Positions 35,594 through 48,579 of a DNA stretch of 64,000 nucleotides are shown in pieces. The notes below the pieces were generated by a model. It was given only the letters and a program-made list of their open reading frames with translations. It was not told where the DNA came from and made no database searches. Within the stretch, counting starts at the first letter, position 1; every line of letters starts with the position of its first letter. The DNA is from Clitoria ternatea (taxonomy: Eukaryota > Streptophyta > Magnoliopsida > Fabales > Fabaceae): positions 155,950,667-156,014,666 of the forward strand of contig CM075673.1 in assembly GCA_037962975.1 (NCBI GenBank), written 5' to 3'. The position numbers were made by a program, and so were the translations under genes.

Positions 35594-36802
35594 TAGTCGC
35601 ACTATCAAAGCAATTACTAAGGTGTTGAAGGCCTAGTGGGATGGTCCATACATCTCATGGACAGATACTGGGAAGGTTGTCCAAGATAGGTGGTTTGATA
35701 CCTTCTCGGTAAGTTACCATATGAATTTATTGATAAATTAGGCCTCTTATTAATTTTAAATTCTCATTTCATTTTACAGCGTGATTTTCAGTGGGAGAGG
35801 GTATGATTGATGAGATTAGGAAGGTCTTTGCCACAAAGACCTCTAAAATCATCAAGAGTACCCTTTGGAAGGTGAGGGACAAGGGCGAGCGCCCTCGTTG
35901 GATCCCCGAGGACCATTGGGAGGGGATGGTCCAGAAGTGGGGCGGTATCTTGTTCCAGTAGGCGAGTGTTCGGAACAAGGAAAACAGAGCCGCCGATGCT
36001 GCAGCATCAGTTTACAATGGGGGTATCATTTCAACCCTCAAGCACAAGAAACCATTTGTAAGTCTATTTTTGTTAAATATTTTTATTATGATTAGTCTGA
36101 CATATTTAGGAATAATAACTTCAGTGCTTGTTGTCCACTACAGGAGCTGAGGGAGCACCGCGAGCCTTCTTTGTTTGAGGTCATGCAAATGACCAAGAAA
36201 AACAAAGCTGGTGCATGGGTAAACCAGAAGACTACAGATCTAGCGATATTTACTTTTAACTTACACATGCTTATAATTTACAAATCAGCTTACTAATCCT
36301 ATTAGTGTTTTTGAATTTACAGGAAGTGTATCAGGCCAGGAGGGCCGAGAAGGAGGCGGACTTAGAGGCTTCGACTCCTGAGGGGGAGGTTCCTCCCACC
36401 CTGTCATGTTCTGATGACAACGTCATCTATATGGAGGCTGTTGGCGACGTGAACAAGAAAGGGAGGATCTTTGGATTGGGCGGTGTCAGCACACAGTTAG
36501 CGAAAAAGGGGAAGACCTCTTCCTCTTCCTTTTCGTCTGGCCTTCCGACTAAAGTTGTTCAAGTAATTCAAAACTTAAACAACGAGGTATAGGAGGAGCG
36601 ACGTCAGAGGCAGCTTTTGGAAGAGCGGGTCGAGGCGGATCGATAGCGGGCCGAGGATGATCGGCGGTGGGCCAAAGAGCAGCACGCCGAGACTCCTCGA
36701 CAACTTACTTAGTAGCAGGAGCTACTGATGCAGTGGCGAGGCTACCTCCCCTCACTTCCCAGTTGCCACCACCACCACCACAGGATCCCCTACCACCATG
36801 AT
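35594..36802 (+). pseudogene. Transposase_24 (Ptta/En/Spm)-like accessory gene, decayed
   Basis: Segments in plausible exon order: RTIKAITKVLKA then a stop, WDGPYISWTDTGKVVQDRWF (to 35708); an intron-like 35709-35779 with GT..AG ends; after a frameshift near 35802, MIDEIRKVFATKTSKIIKS, WIPEDHWEGMVQKWGG, a stop at about 35958, then NKENRAADAAASVYNGG; an intron-like 36058-36143; then ELREHREPSLFEVMQMTKK; and from about 36323 EVYQARRAEKEADLEAS, DNVIYMEAVG, NKKGRIFGLGG. The order W..W..S..R..W..N+.NR..GG, then the GR.[YF]GLG end, is characteristic of this family. In CACTA elements this protein is the TNPA-like accessory factor thought to bind subterminal repeats. Internal stops and a frameshift make it non-functional. 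The solo LTR interrupts its upstream side. Confidence 0.75.
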
Positions 36803-37162
36803 AACTTTTTTATTATGTATAGACATTGTATATTTGATTTATAATTTTTATAATATATTCCATTCAGTATTTATTTTATATCATTCTTCATTTATTATTT
36901 TATTATGTCAATATTAGATATTTGTAATTAAATTCAAAGAAAAATGTCTTATTGTGATTATTATCAATGATTCAATTTATTTGATAATTAAATTTAATCC
37001 ATTATTGTGTTTTTAATAACAATTTAATATTAAAATAAATAATATTCAAAATTTAATTATTAAAATTTTTAGTTTAAAAGCAAGCATTCAACGAATAGAA
37101 AATATTATTCAAAATATCTAGCTTAAAATTAAATTGAAAACCTATTAAAAATAAAAATATTA

Positions 37163-37735
37163 TTAGCGACGGCACACCAGTGGTCGCTGAATGGTTACCC
37201 ATAGCGACGGAGGTATGGTGTCGTTGTATACTAACATATAGCGACGATTAGTAGGTGATCGCTATGTGGTTACAATTAGCGACGGCGTATGGTGTCGTTG
37301 TTTGGTAATTGATAGGGACAGAGAAGTGCCGTCGCTGTATCTGGTTACCCACAGCGACGACCATACATAGTCGCTATATGCTTTCCCGTAGCGACGACGT
37401 TGGGTGGTCGCTGTATGGTTACCATTAACGACGGCATTACGAGGTCGCTGTATGGTTCCCTGTAACGACGACGTTGGGCGGTCGCTGAATGGTTACCCAT
37501 AGCGACGAAGTTATGTCGTCGCTAATAGTAACCATTAGCGACAGTAGACGTTACCAACGCAGGGACCATTTTAGCACGGCAATAGGTCGTCGAAAATGTA
37601 GCGACGGATCTGTTCCTTGTCGCTGTTCTATCTACGACGAGTGTTTTAGCGACGGCCGTGTTGCCGTCTTAAAGTTTGTCGCTAACACTGTTAGCGACGG
37701 CAACGTCATAAAATAGCGACTGTGTATGTTCATCT
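37163..37735. repeat. 3' subterminal repeat region of the CACTA element
   Basis: About 30 copies of TAGCGACGR or its complement spaced 15-35 bp apart, with a higher-order unit of 'tggttaccnatagcgacg..gtcgctg'. The terminal inverted repeat follows directly. Confidence 0.85.
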
Positions 37736-37758
37736 CTAACAGGTTTTTTTTAGTAGTG

Positions 37759-39330
37759 TACCTTGGATAATCCACCCTATTGTGCTCAAGCTTGGGTCGT
37801 AAGTTAGGTTTGCAACTGGTTGAACTACGCTTGCAGTCGACTATTCTCTGCCAGTTGACCCCTAAGGTTCTACAACTCCTTCTTAGGGCGTGCTACCTTT
37901 GGATATGCATATGCAAACTCAATACCAGTGGAAGGGGAAAGTTGCATCATCCAAGATCACCCTCGATAGACATTGATGAATAAGGAGGCGGTACCATAAA
38001 GGCAACCATGGCGTCTCTCATCAATAATGTACATCAACACTTGAATCCTCGTAGCCATCTCAAGAGGCTTGCTTCTAGCCTTGAGCTCATCTAGTTGCCT
38101 GTTTTAGTCCTTATACCCATTAATACACTAAAAATTATAAATAATGCTGAGTTAATTAAATTTGAAATGAATTAAAATTGAATATAACTTGCAATCATGT
38201 GATGCAAGCACTTAACAATGAGATCCCCCTTTCCCTATTATTTTCGATGAATCACTATAAACAACTCAGTTGGGTTAACAAATCTCCCATGTATCTCCTT
38301 CTACAAAAAAATAGTTAAATGACTTAATGATTATTAAATTCATACTATATATAAAAATAAACACTTAAACATCTTATCAACAATTCAACAATGTTAGCAT
38401 GTGGGCCCATGGTGTATAGCATATCACCATTATCACTCTTTAGCTTATGCCTATTGTGTTGTTGGACCACCTGATATTTGGGCTTTTCTCACTCAAAGAG
38501 TAGGCCAACCCATATAGCCTTTCATATCCACGCGAGACAAGTAGGGGTTTGATTATCAAGGCGCCATCTATGGTCCTTCCCCAATATGTCACTGAAGTGT
38601 GCCCTCCCAACCTTCACGAATGCGGCTTTCATCACATCCTTGTGCTAAGGTGCAAAACTCACATCATCTTACAAATGACAAACAATATATAAAACATTAA
38701 AAAATAACAAATAACAGTAACTTATCAGCCACTTCTGCCACCATTGGTCGATTGCGTCATTAGGAACAAATGTTCAGTCTTTCCACGGTCCATGGATGTA
38801 TGATTGAATGACCTTTCTTAAATTGGTAGTACATTCACTCTTCGGTTTGAGATAACACATCAAAATAAATAATTGTTAGTCTCAAAAGTATAAAAAACTA
38901 AATATTAGATTTAAAAATACATAAATTTAAATATAAAATACTTACCCCTTTTATAAGGTAAAAATGATCTTGCCAAAGACGTTCTTTATTGTAAGAGGCC
39001 TTCTTTAAAGATGAACCCTCAAAATATCCAGAGGTTTTAAAGGACCAGCACCCGAATGCCAAGCAACCCCATCCTGATGGTGGAGGTAATCAAGCCATTG
39101 CTTTGGGGGCGATCATTATCTCAGTTGAAACATAATCGATGTCTCAAGCGTCCTTAGCGTCGGTATCCTCGTAGGGAAGTGTTCTCTACCTAAGAGTCTG
39201 CATCATCTAGAAGATAAACTTACAACTCTTGTCTCTAATAGTAACAGGTTGATTTATGCGTGCATGCAAATCATTTGGCCGAAGCATCTTCTTCAAGCCA
39301 CCAATTCTCAGCAACTTCCTACCTTTTTGA
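37759..39330 (-). pseudogene. Older Transposase_24-like relic interrupted by the CACTA element
   Basis: Minus-strand fragments read VIQSYIHGPWKD, a stop, TFVPNDAIDQWWQKWLI (about 38820-38735). Then come VMKAAFVKVGRAHFSDILGK (about 38640), WIWKAIWVGLLFEWEK, HNRHKLKSDNGDMLYTMG (to about 38400) and, nearer the insertion, DERRHGCLYGTAS (about 38015). The arrangement parallels the Transposase_24 pattern of the copy at 35594-36802: GPW..W, AF....R..D.L, W....W..P.Y, then N.....G..Y..G, and a short ..LYG end. A possible upstream piece (KGRKLLRIGGLKKMLRPNDL, about 39320-39260) is less certain. Several stops show decay. The gene is on the opposite strand to the CACTA element. Confidence 0.55.
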
Positions 39331-39381
39331 AGATCATCTCCCCCATCAACCATCTAAAAATATGTTAAGGATTAAAAAATA

Positions 39382-40010
39382 ATGATTATAAATAAATTTT
39401 GGGATTACCTCTACCTCTTTTTGTTTGTGATGTGGTTCCATAACTCTAGCAAGTTATTACCCATTATTGGCATTAAAGATGTCAAAGTTATCTATGCCTT
39501 AAGATATAACGATTCTCCTAAAGTTTACCTTGTCATGGATAGTCCAAACCTAGTAGTTAGGTTTGAAACCAAACTAGTACAAGTGAAATGTTACCTTACT
39601 TTCGATCAAAGTCTTACTGCACCTACATCTCATACATGAACACTTTATATCGCAATCTAAATAGTAACAGAACTGCTATAAAGCTTTAATAAACTTACTT
39701 TTTATACCTGTCCTACAGTGATACACTTTATCATACATTCACAAATAGTCATATCAAAATCTATTTTGTCATCACACCATTAAGTTACAAGATATGTATT
39801 ATTCAAAATTGTACAACCTTAAACTTTAGTTGGGAAATTTCTAATTTTTTATTTTGTAATTTATAATTAAAAATTAAAAATTTTATGATTAACAAACCTA
39901 ACTTAATTATGTAATACTTGAGTACATATTTAATTTGTAAGTTTTTAATTTTTTATTCTCTAATTTATAATTAGAAAATTTTTAAATTTTTTATTAAACC
40001 CTAAGTTCTA
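39382..40010. other. Gene-free interval
   Basis: An 85-codon plus frame (39382-39639) has no recognisable domain and lies in A+T-rich, decayed sequence next to the minus-strand relic. I do not support it as a gene. Confidence 0.4.
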
Positions 40011-40018
40011 ATTAGAAG

Positions 40019-40540
40019 TAAGGATGGAAATGAGTTAGGCCGTCCGCCGGGGCCTATGGCTTGACTTGTTTAAAACCTACATAGGCCAGACTTGTCCGGC
40101 TTAGGCTTTTAAAAAGACGTTTTTAACTAAATAAGCCAGGCCATAGGTTTTCTAAAAAGCCTTTGAAGCCCAATATGCCAGCCTATTTAATTAAATTAAT
40201 TGTTAATTAGTTATATTTATATTTATAAGATAAAATAATATATATATATATATATATATTTCATATTTATATTTATATAATATAAATTAAAATTACAAGT
40301 TTACAATTAAAAAAATTAGGAGGGAATGAAACACAATTTTGTTTTTAGGTTGGTTTTGACCTTTTGAAAGTCTCACTATAAACAGACCTTTAAAACATGC
40401 TTTTAAATGGGTTAGGCATTCAAACAGGCCTTAAAAAAAGCCTATGACGGACAATAGGCCAGACTCAGGCCTTGAAGATTTGATGTAGGCCAGGCTCGGA
40501 CCTTTCAAAGCCTTGCCTACCCAGCCCATTTTTATCCCTA
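40019..40540. mobile_element. hAT-like MITE with 8-bp target duplication
   Basis: Left end TAAGGATGGAAATGAG and right end (inward) TAGGGATAAAAATGGG form an imperfect 16-bp inverted repeat. Flanks are ATTAGAAG (40011-40018) and ATTAAAAG (40541-40548), 7 of 8 identical, the length expected for hAT insertions. The interior is rich in 'aggcc' and 'ggcct' motifs, plus an (AT)n run at 40237-40259. Confidence 0.65.
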
Positions 40541-40548
40541 ATTAAAAG

Positions 40549-41925
40549 TATATAGTTTATTATTTGTAATCTATAATTAGAAATTAAAAATTTTATGATA
40601 ACAAAACTAAATTAATTATTTAATAATTAAGTACATATTTAATTTATAAGTGTCTAATTTTTTATTTTGTAATTTATAATTAAAAATTAATACTTATTTA
40701 TTAAACCTAAACTCTAATAAGAAATTTATAATTTATTAATTTTATAATTTATAATTATAATTTTTATTATTAACAAACCTAAGCTAATTATGTAATAATT
40801 GGGTACATATTAAATTTGTAATTTTTTAATTTTTATTTATAATTAGTAATTTAATATTTTATGGTTTTTAGCAAATATGTGTAAATTTTTGTCCTACCGG
40901 ATGTGTATAATATACTATAATACTTAATCTTAAAGTATGTCATATCCTAATATTCAAATGTTAATATATTATAAAACAAGATAAATCTATGACTAACCTA
41001 AAGAGCTTTAAAGCATAAGTAAAGAAACTCGATAGGTTACTAACCTTTGAGTTGTTTAAAATTTCAGTATACTTAAAACGTTCCTTATTGGGTCACGAAC
41101 AAGGAACAAAATAGATTCCTCTACAGAAAGAACCACATAAAAGAGTTTTTTTGAACTTAAGAGGATTTGATTTGAGAGAAACTTTTAAGTTTTTGAAGGA
41201 AATTAGAGAGGAAAGAGTTATTTCTGTATAAAAGTTTTAAAATGACATGGGTCATATCTCACAGACCCATTCCAACCTGAATTTTAAAATCCAGATCATC
41301 CATATATTTAAATAAGCAAATTGTAAGGACACTAAAAAAAAGATATGAAACTAAGTCCCACACCAAAGTCAAATTTTAAATTGGTGTAAAAATAAATTTT
41401 ACATATCTTTTTATGTCCTAAAATACTAATAGTCTTATATTATTTTAGATATAGAAGTACATTGAGTGAAAAAAAAAGAAGAGAATTAAAAATTGTAAGC
41501 TTTTCAATTTAAGTTAATATTAAACTTCAACAACCAAACCGTTCTTATATGAATTAATTAAGCATATGATTTGGATTGGAAAGCATTTGAAAGGGCAAGA
41601 TTGGGGGAAAGTGAAACGCAAACGTCCTTTAATTTGTCAGATGGGGGACCCTTTTAGGGGGGTGCCTTCTGGTTTGCACCGCTGAAACTGAAAGCCATCT
41701 CATAAATTGCCATGTTTAGTGTTCTCCGGCAGCAAGCCAATGGTTCTGATATCTAATTCAGAAAAACTCCCAAAACTAAGGCCATGAATTGCAGATCTGC
41801 TTTCCCAACATTAACATCAAATAAGATGAATCTAGGAAGACAACCCATCAATCTAGAAATTTTAAGTGGGGTCCATAAAATTTTATGGTCATGTGATATG
41901 GAGAGGTAGGACACCTGCACTCCCA

Positions 41926-41962
<37 letters not shown>

Positions 41963-43400
41963 CCACCAAGCAATTGCAAGTGTTTACTGTGTTGTGGCCA
42001 TTTTATGTCACCATGACTTTGTTGCCCTAATTGGTGTTGGTCAAAGGGATGGGAATGGGAATGGGAATGGGAGGTAAGAGGAATTAGTGGGATTTTGGTT
42101 TGCTACCTGATTTCTTTCCCCAAAATTTTGTAGTGATTTAGTTTGAAACCGGAAAATTCTTGCATGTAAATTATTGATCTTTTTGAATAAATAAAAATAA
42201 AATTTATTGCTCTTTTTCTTGCATTCATTTTGTCACAATAATAATAATCAATCATACAATTTTTTAAATATGTGTCCAGCCATATTTTAACAAATAAAAA
42301 ATATTTATTAAAAATTATGTTTAATTTAATTTCTTTGTAATTTTTAAAATTGTTCTAAATCATTAACTAATTAATTATTATGAGACTTTGTTACCCAAAA
42401 GTAAATCATTAACTATGTGACTATAATTATGTTTAATTTTATTGTATTTATAACATAATCAAGGTGATAGGTTATACCAACAAATTATATGTTTGGTGGG
42501 TTTCAGCTACTTTTAATCAAACAAAGTAATATATACCTATTTGAATAATTTAGCTAGATTTTATAAGTTTAATTCTCACTGTATAAAACTAACTATTTTA
42601 TTCACAAAGGAAGGTTAAATAATGACTTTTATAAAAAAAATTTCGCTTTCCTCCCTTAGCATCTATCAATGTTAGTAAATTCTTTTGGAGCATTAAGAAG
42701 ATGAAATTAATTGGTTGAGTAACATCCGTAACCATTTGATATGGTTTGTACTTCATACGGATAATATTTTTTTCTAATGCGGAGTGGTTATTTATTCCAA
42801 AACCTTCGAGCTAAGTTCATATTAGTAAATAAAATCAATTTAATTAAAGGGTTACTGCTTTGGTATATGTAAGTCTATCTATGAAGTCAATGGCACAGCT
42901 TTATGGAAAATTTTGAAGGGTCAGACCAATATATTCCAATGGTACACTTCAATTTTGAAACTATGTATATATTTTTTAAAACAATTAAAAAAATACACCA
43001 ACATACATATTAAATGGGATATTAGGAAAGTTAGTTTTACCCAAACAATTAATATATAAATTGTTAATATTATTGTAGTTTCATTTGTCTGATATAGTTC
43101 TATTTGATGCCTGATGTGGCGTGTATACAGGGTTATTGGCCTTAGTGTATAATGATTTTGCCGGTATATAATGATTTGGCCACCGGTACGGGGTTAATTA
43201 GTTTGAGTCCAAACTGATTAACACTTACAATTGTATTAGAAATTTATGCACTAATGTCAATTTTCCTCAAAACATGTTGACAAAGGAATTAAGGCAAACG
43301 ATCACTTTACAACTTCTATAAATACTATATATTTGCCATATATAAGGTAGATCCATTCTTCCCCATCTCAAGCTTAAACTCTAGCATAGTGGTTACTACT
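40549..43400. other. Gene-free interval with microsatellites
   Basis: No supportable gene. It contains an (AT)n run at about 41930-41959 and a (GGGAAT)4-type repeat at about 42046-42075. The segment 41575-42110 is less A+T-rich and less repetitive than its surroundings, but I recognised nothing coding or RNA-like in it. Confidence 0.5.
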
Positions 43401-43404
43401 TAAG

Positions 43405-43830
43405 CATCAAAGTGTCCGTATAGGTATGGGGGGACAAACTTCGATATGGATACCGACTATGAGGCCTTAAATATAACATCAATTCAGTGGGAATCCAGTA
43501 TTGTATCTTTGAGTCCAGTGAGGATCTCAAGGTCTTGATCTGATTAAGTCCAACAACCACTAGTATTTCCTATTGTGGAGCGAAATTGGGTGTCACTTGT
43601 AAACACACGCTGACACTCAAGTAAATGATGGATAAACAATATTGGAGCTCGAGCAATAAGTTGGTGAACATACCTTAAACTTTAGTAAATGAGTGACATT
43701 TATAGGGTTGAATGGTGGTTGAGTCTTACGTGGCTTGTGTCAGTACTTTTTTGTAAAGTACGAGAAAGCTATACAGGTGCAAACATTCCTAACACCCTTT
43801 CAGGTATAGTCTAGTGTGTCTCTCGTCCTC
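43405..43830 (+). mobile_element. LTR fragment of the 'ACCGGGGTCAAG' family, copy 3 (diverged)
   Basis: 'ggataccgactatgag', 'agtgggaatccagtattgt' and 'ggtgtcacttgtaaac..gacactcaagt' parallel the order of motifs at 3570-3765 and 61620-61805. Strongly diverged, boundaries approximate. Confidence 0.45.
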
Positions 43831-43879
43831 TGTCTAGTACTTATTATCATTACATGATGTTGGCTATCAAGGGACATAT

Positions 43880-44691
43880 GGGGCTAAACACTTGTAAAGT
43901 TTTGATAATTACCGGTATGGGCCTAAGGGTATTGATGTCAGTATCATACCTAGATCAATTTTGAGAAAAAATTTACTACTATTAGCATAAAATTATATTT
44001 TTAAGCTTTAAGACAACGATGTGTATGATAGATTAATTTGGATAGGTGTGAGTATGAGTATGAGTATGAGTGTGAGAGTGTAAGTGTAAATATGTTATGG
44101 GTATATGTAAGATAGTGTGTTAGAGCATGTGAGTGTGAGAGTTTAAATTTAGACCAAAAGGATGTAGTTACATTTGAATGTAATTGTAATTATAAACTAT
44201 ATTGGGAATTTATCTTGTTATTTTGCATGTATTTTAAAATTTTGGTTTTCCCTGTTTATAGGGGAAACTCTGTCAAAATTTTGTTTAAATTTTTAATTAT
44301 TTAAATACATGTCAAAATTTCAATTATTGTTGTTTGTTAGTGGAGAGCGGAACTCATTAAGGGCTGGTTATGTGCTGATAACACGTAAATAATGGATGTG
44401 TATTTTTGTTTGTTAGTGGAGAACACAACTCATTAGGTTGTGGTGATGATTTTTAAATATATAATGTATTGATATATTGATAATAATATGTATATGTTGT
44501 TTTGATTTTGATTGACCAAGCTGTATTATGACTTTTGAGTATAAAGGGGCGTGTTTTAAATTTTGGAAACAACGACTTTATATGAAAGATTTTGTCAAAA
44601 TTTTGGTAGGCCCTGCAGGTGATATAGAAAAGTTTAATATAAATAAACAATAATCTAAAAACTTAGCATTAGAGAAAACTTAGTTTAGCTA
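43880..44691 (+). mobile_element. CACTA-derived debris
   Basis: 'aggggaaactctgtcaaaat' near 44260 and 'gtcaaaattttggtaggccc' near 44590 match 'aggggagactctgccgaaat' and 'gaaattttggtaggctcccc' near 34230-34262 inside the intact CACTA element. A 'gagtatgagtat' microsatellite lies at 44048-44080. Confidence 0.45.
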
Positions 44692-47124
44692 GAGACTGTC
44701 ACACCCCGATTTTTCAGACCCGAATCCCGATGTAATCAAGATAAATAATTAATAAAAATACGAATAAATTTTTTACGTTTAAAATGATTTTGAAGCATTA
44801 CATCGATTACATCAAAACCTGAATCATAGAAAACTGAAGAGTGAGATTTAAAGATTTATAAACTGTATTGCTAAGTATAATGCCCATAAGTTTATACAAA
44901 ATATTAGAGTTTTTAGCGGAAGAAGAATATGTATACAGGGCACCCACCTAGTCCCATAGATGGAGATATGAGAAAAGGCTCGACAAAGCATACAATCACA
45001 TAACATGAGCCTATTAGGCCACAACCAAACAAGTATCCAAATATCATTCATTACCATTTGAGAATTTCAACCTCTATTCATGAATTATCAATAATTCTAC
45101 ATATACAAAAGGACTACATGTCCAACATCATTCCATCCATCAAAATGGGCATAAATTCCATTACCCCAGGTATCAATACATCATTCATATATGTTGTCAT
45201 CTATACAATATCATCAAATCAATGGTTATCAACTATCAACTTATACAATTCAATCATCACATCATAATTAACATTCATTGTCGGTCAAGGCTTTCCATTA
45301 CAACTATTTACCTTCTTTGAAAACTTTAGCTTAAAAGCACACACTCATCCTATGACATTCCTGCATCACAATGCTAAAAAGAAGACAACATGGGAGAGTG
45401 AGTTATACATTCAAAATGACGAATATAAATACATTGTGATCATGTGTACATGCATACAAACAACATGTGTGCTTTGCTATAAATTCATCATTAAACCATC
45501 ATCAAGCTATCAATTCTTGGAATTCAAGCCTCATTGTGCATGATTCATAATAAGTACAAGCATAAGCACATACACATTCATATAGCCCTACATCATTATG
45601 GACATTCACAATTATCAACATCAAGTTATTAAATCTTTAATCGATTAACACTCTTTCAAGAGGTTCTCATCTCTTTTTGGTCATCTCCATCTCAAATTCC
45701 ATGTACCTATGGCTAATGCATATGTCAACTTTTTAATGCATATGCAATGGATCCATTTCAATCACCCATGCGCACATGGTATCTCAAGTGATCGCAACCA
45801 CTTGTAATTAACCAACATATGTCCCCCACGCAAGGGTCCATTTTCATAGAATCCCGAGGATCTTTCATTGTGATCATAACCATATTTTAATCATTCTTAT
45901 ATTGGTTTCCCACCACACATGGGGTACTCCCCTCATAGTTCTGCAAGACCATTATCATTTCAATACACTGGTGAACGCAACCACCTTTATCATTTCAATT
46001 TGTCATGTGATCACAACCACAAACTCAATCCCCTACGCATAGGGTACTTAATCTCATAGAATCCCGCAAGATCGTTATCATTTCAATATACTCGTGATCG
46101 CAACCATGTTCATCATTCTCAACATACTGGTGATCGCAACCACCTTTATTCATTCACATATTGGTTTCCCACCATGCATGGGGTACTACCTTCATATAGT
46201 GCCGCAAAATCTTTTAGTGTGATCGCAACCACATATTTAATGTTATGCTATGCATGCCATGAATGCAATAATGCATATGCCAAATCTTAACCTCGTAAGG
46301 ATTTCTCACCCTCTCACTTAGGGGTATATTCTATATTTAGTTTTACAGTCAATGGCACGCAACCAATTACAAAGCCCCACGAGGCATACCATTCATATAG
46401 TTTACATTATAATGGCTAATCATTCTCATCCTAATCAATCCACACAGGGAAATCAAAAGCATAGCAATCATCATAGCATTAATCCACGCATAGAAATCAA
46501 GAAGGCACGTTAATGAATACTGTAACATCCCGAATTTTATAAAATGAATAATTGACGAGAATAAATAATAAATAATTATATGTGAGTGGACTTGTGTCCT
46601 AAAAATATCGGAAAGATTAAATGGGGATTTATTATGGATATTTATGAATTACTGAGCTTAAGTGAGATAAAATTATACTCGGTTAGAATATGAGTGTCGG
46701 ACCAAGTATCTCCGATTGAGATGCCGTTGGTCAAGGCTGTTAAGAATATTATTGGGGATCCGAATCTATATTCGGAATAATTTTTGGATAATGTATTGAG
46801 CCCGAACTGAGAGCATGTTTATTATAAAACGGTGAGATTTAATGAGAAGCCAAATAATGAAAATATAAACTCCCACTTCCTCTTCTCTTTTTCACGCCAT
46901 TTTTCTTCTTCTTTCTATTTCCTTCTCTTCATTCTCCTTCTCCTTTCTCATTCCTCTCCACCCTTCTCTCCAAAACCTAAGCCATGTGGAGCCTTATTCT
47001 CCTCCACCATTTTTGTTTTCATGGAAGCTTGAAGGAGAAGCTTGTGCTGGAACTCCTCCTCCTTCTTCCACTCTATTTTCGTGTGGATCTCTCTTTATTG
47101 GAAGCTCATGTTGTTTCTTTGGGG

Positions 47125-47132
47125 GAGGTAAG
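47125..47132 (+). promoter_or_regulatory. Splice-donor-like GAGGTAAG in the middle LTR
   Basis: GAG|GTAAGT, a perfect plant donor consensus, about 260 bp downstream of the TATA-like box at 46864. Confidence 0.45.
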
Positions 47133-48300
47133 TTCCTCATCACCCTTTATGAGCTTTATGGCCTAGATTTTGGGTTCTTGGTATTTGGGGGAGTATTTAT
47201 GGTATATGGGTTGTTGGGAGAACATTAAATCATGGAAACCCTAAGGTGGGGTGGCTTAAATATGAGCCTTTATGAGTATTTAAGGGGGTATTTAAGATTA
47301 ATGTTGGAAGGTGATGAGAAATAAATGGGTATCAATGAATGTTGTTGGGTTTTGATGGAAATCCTAGCCCTAAGAATTTGGGGGAAATGGATATAATATG
47401 GTTTGAAAGGGGTGAATGGAATGTCAATAGGTGATATTTAATGATAAGTTGTTAATTATAATGAAGAACAATGATGAACATTGGAGATAACCCTCAATGG
47501 TAGAATAAATGGGATATGTATATTGGTTGGTAAATTGATAGGCCATGATTTGTGTCATTAGATTTGTTAATTAAGGATGGCTTTAAAGAGGCAAGGATAA
47601 TTTATGTTAAGCTCTAAGTGACAATGATGATGTTTGAAGGATTGATGTGATATGGGATTGCCTTATGGAATGGATGAGATGATGATGATGTTGAGTTTAG
47701 TTAGCCTTAAGATCTAGAGGATCTTGGCTTTGGGAAAGGAATTCCTGAAGCCTAACACAATTGCATATGTTGGTGTTTAGCAAGTCTAGGACTTAGGGTT
47801 AAGCTTTATGATAAGCTAACAAATGTTTAGAGTTATGACGATTATTGATTATGTGTATGTATATGTATGGTATGTAGATTGTATTCCGGGTGATGCAATG
47901 GAGCATTCGGAGCATTGGAATCGTTTCGGCTCTTCCGTCAAGGTAGGAGAGGAGTTAACATTCAAATTGCATAAGTAAATTGATAGTGGTTGTTGTATGT
48001 GATTGATACTCATGCTTGCCTTGCCATGCATTTATGTATTGAATTAATGAGAATGGCAAATGGTTGATTATGAGGATGATATATGAGAATATGTAATGAA
48101 TATTATGAAAGTATGTACATGTTTAATTTAAATGTGTGATTAATAAGTTGGGGTGAGAATTTCTGACTAAGAATGCTTAGAACCAGTTTGATGTATCCCA
48201 TATGACGTATGTGATGTGTTGGATATGATTAAATTGGCTTTGAATGTGATTTCATATGCTGAGTGGTGAGAGCTTCATTTTCTGCGTAAGTGCTGATATT

Positions 48301-48555
48301 CTCGCTCAGGCGAGGATCCCCTGTATTGGTGGAATGGTCTCTGGACTAATTTCACCCAGGCGGGTGAGGTTTCTGCTTCAGCGAGATGGATATTATGCAA
48401 TCAGGGGAGTTGCTGGGCGAATCTCGCTCAAGCGGGCATGGCCGCGCTTGAGCGAGTTAGAGAGGAATTGTCACTGGACCTTTTTCGCCCAAGCGTGTGT
48501 GAGTGGCTTAAGCGAAAGTGGGAAGTCTGATACTGGGATGTGCTCACTCAAGTAA
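48301..48555. repeat. CTCGCTCAAGCGAG palindrome array, first block (middle LTR)
   Basis: Dyads such as 'ctcgctcaggcgag', 'cgcttgagcgag' and 'cgctcaagcggg'. The block 48340-48550 is close to 14690-14900 of the other solo LTR, position by position. Confidence 0.8.
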
Positions 48556-48579
48556 GTGACTGGTATGGTTGTGCTTTTG

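Larger units (their letters stand above)
30730..37758 (+). mobile_element. CACTA (En/Spm-type) DNA transposon, 7.0 kb, TAC target duplication
   Basis: Starts CACTACTTGAAAAATACCTG and ends, read inward on the minus strand, CACTACTAAAAAAAACCTG. TAC flanks both ends (30727-30729 and 37759-37761), the 3-bp duplication typical of CACTA elements. Both termini carry dense subterminal repeats of TAGCGACGG or CCGTCGCTA. Inside, in order: a CT-rich leader-like region, a decayed DUF4216 segment, a proline/histidine-coding tract, an inserted solo LTR, and a decayed Transposase_24-like gene. The catalytic TNP2-type transposase region that should precede DUF4216 is not visible, so the copy is non-autonomous. 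Its well-preserved ends suggest it could still have been mobilised in trans after losing coding capacity. Confidence 0.9.

Noticed and set aside
41570..42110. Possible microRNA or host gene fragment
   Set aside because: Less A+T-rich than its neighbours, but I saw no hairpin, known mature microRNA or coding frame.
46832..47228. Three overlapping plus frames with hydrophobic, leader-like peptides
   Set aside because: They lie in the pyrimidine-rich leader of the middle LTR, overlap each other in different frames, and have no family match.
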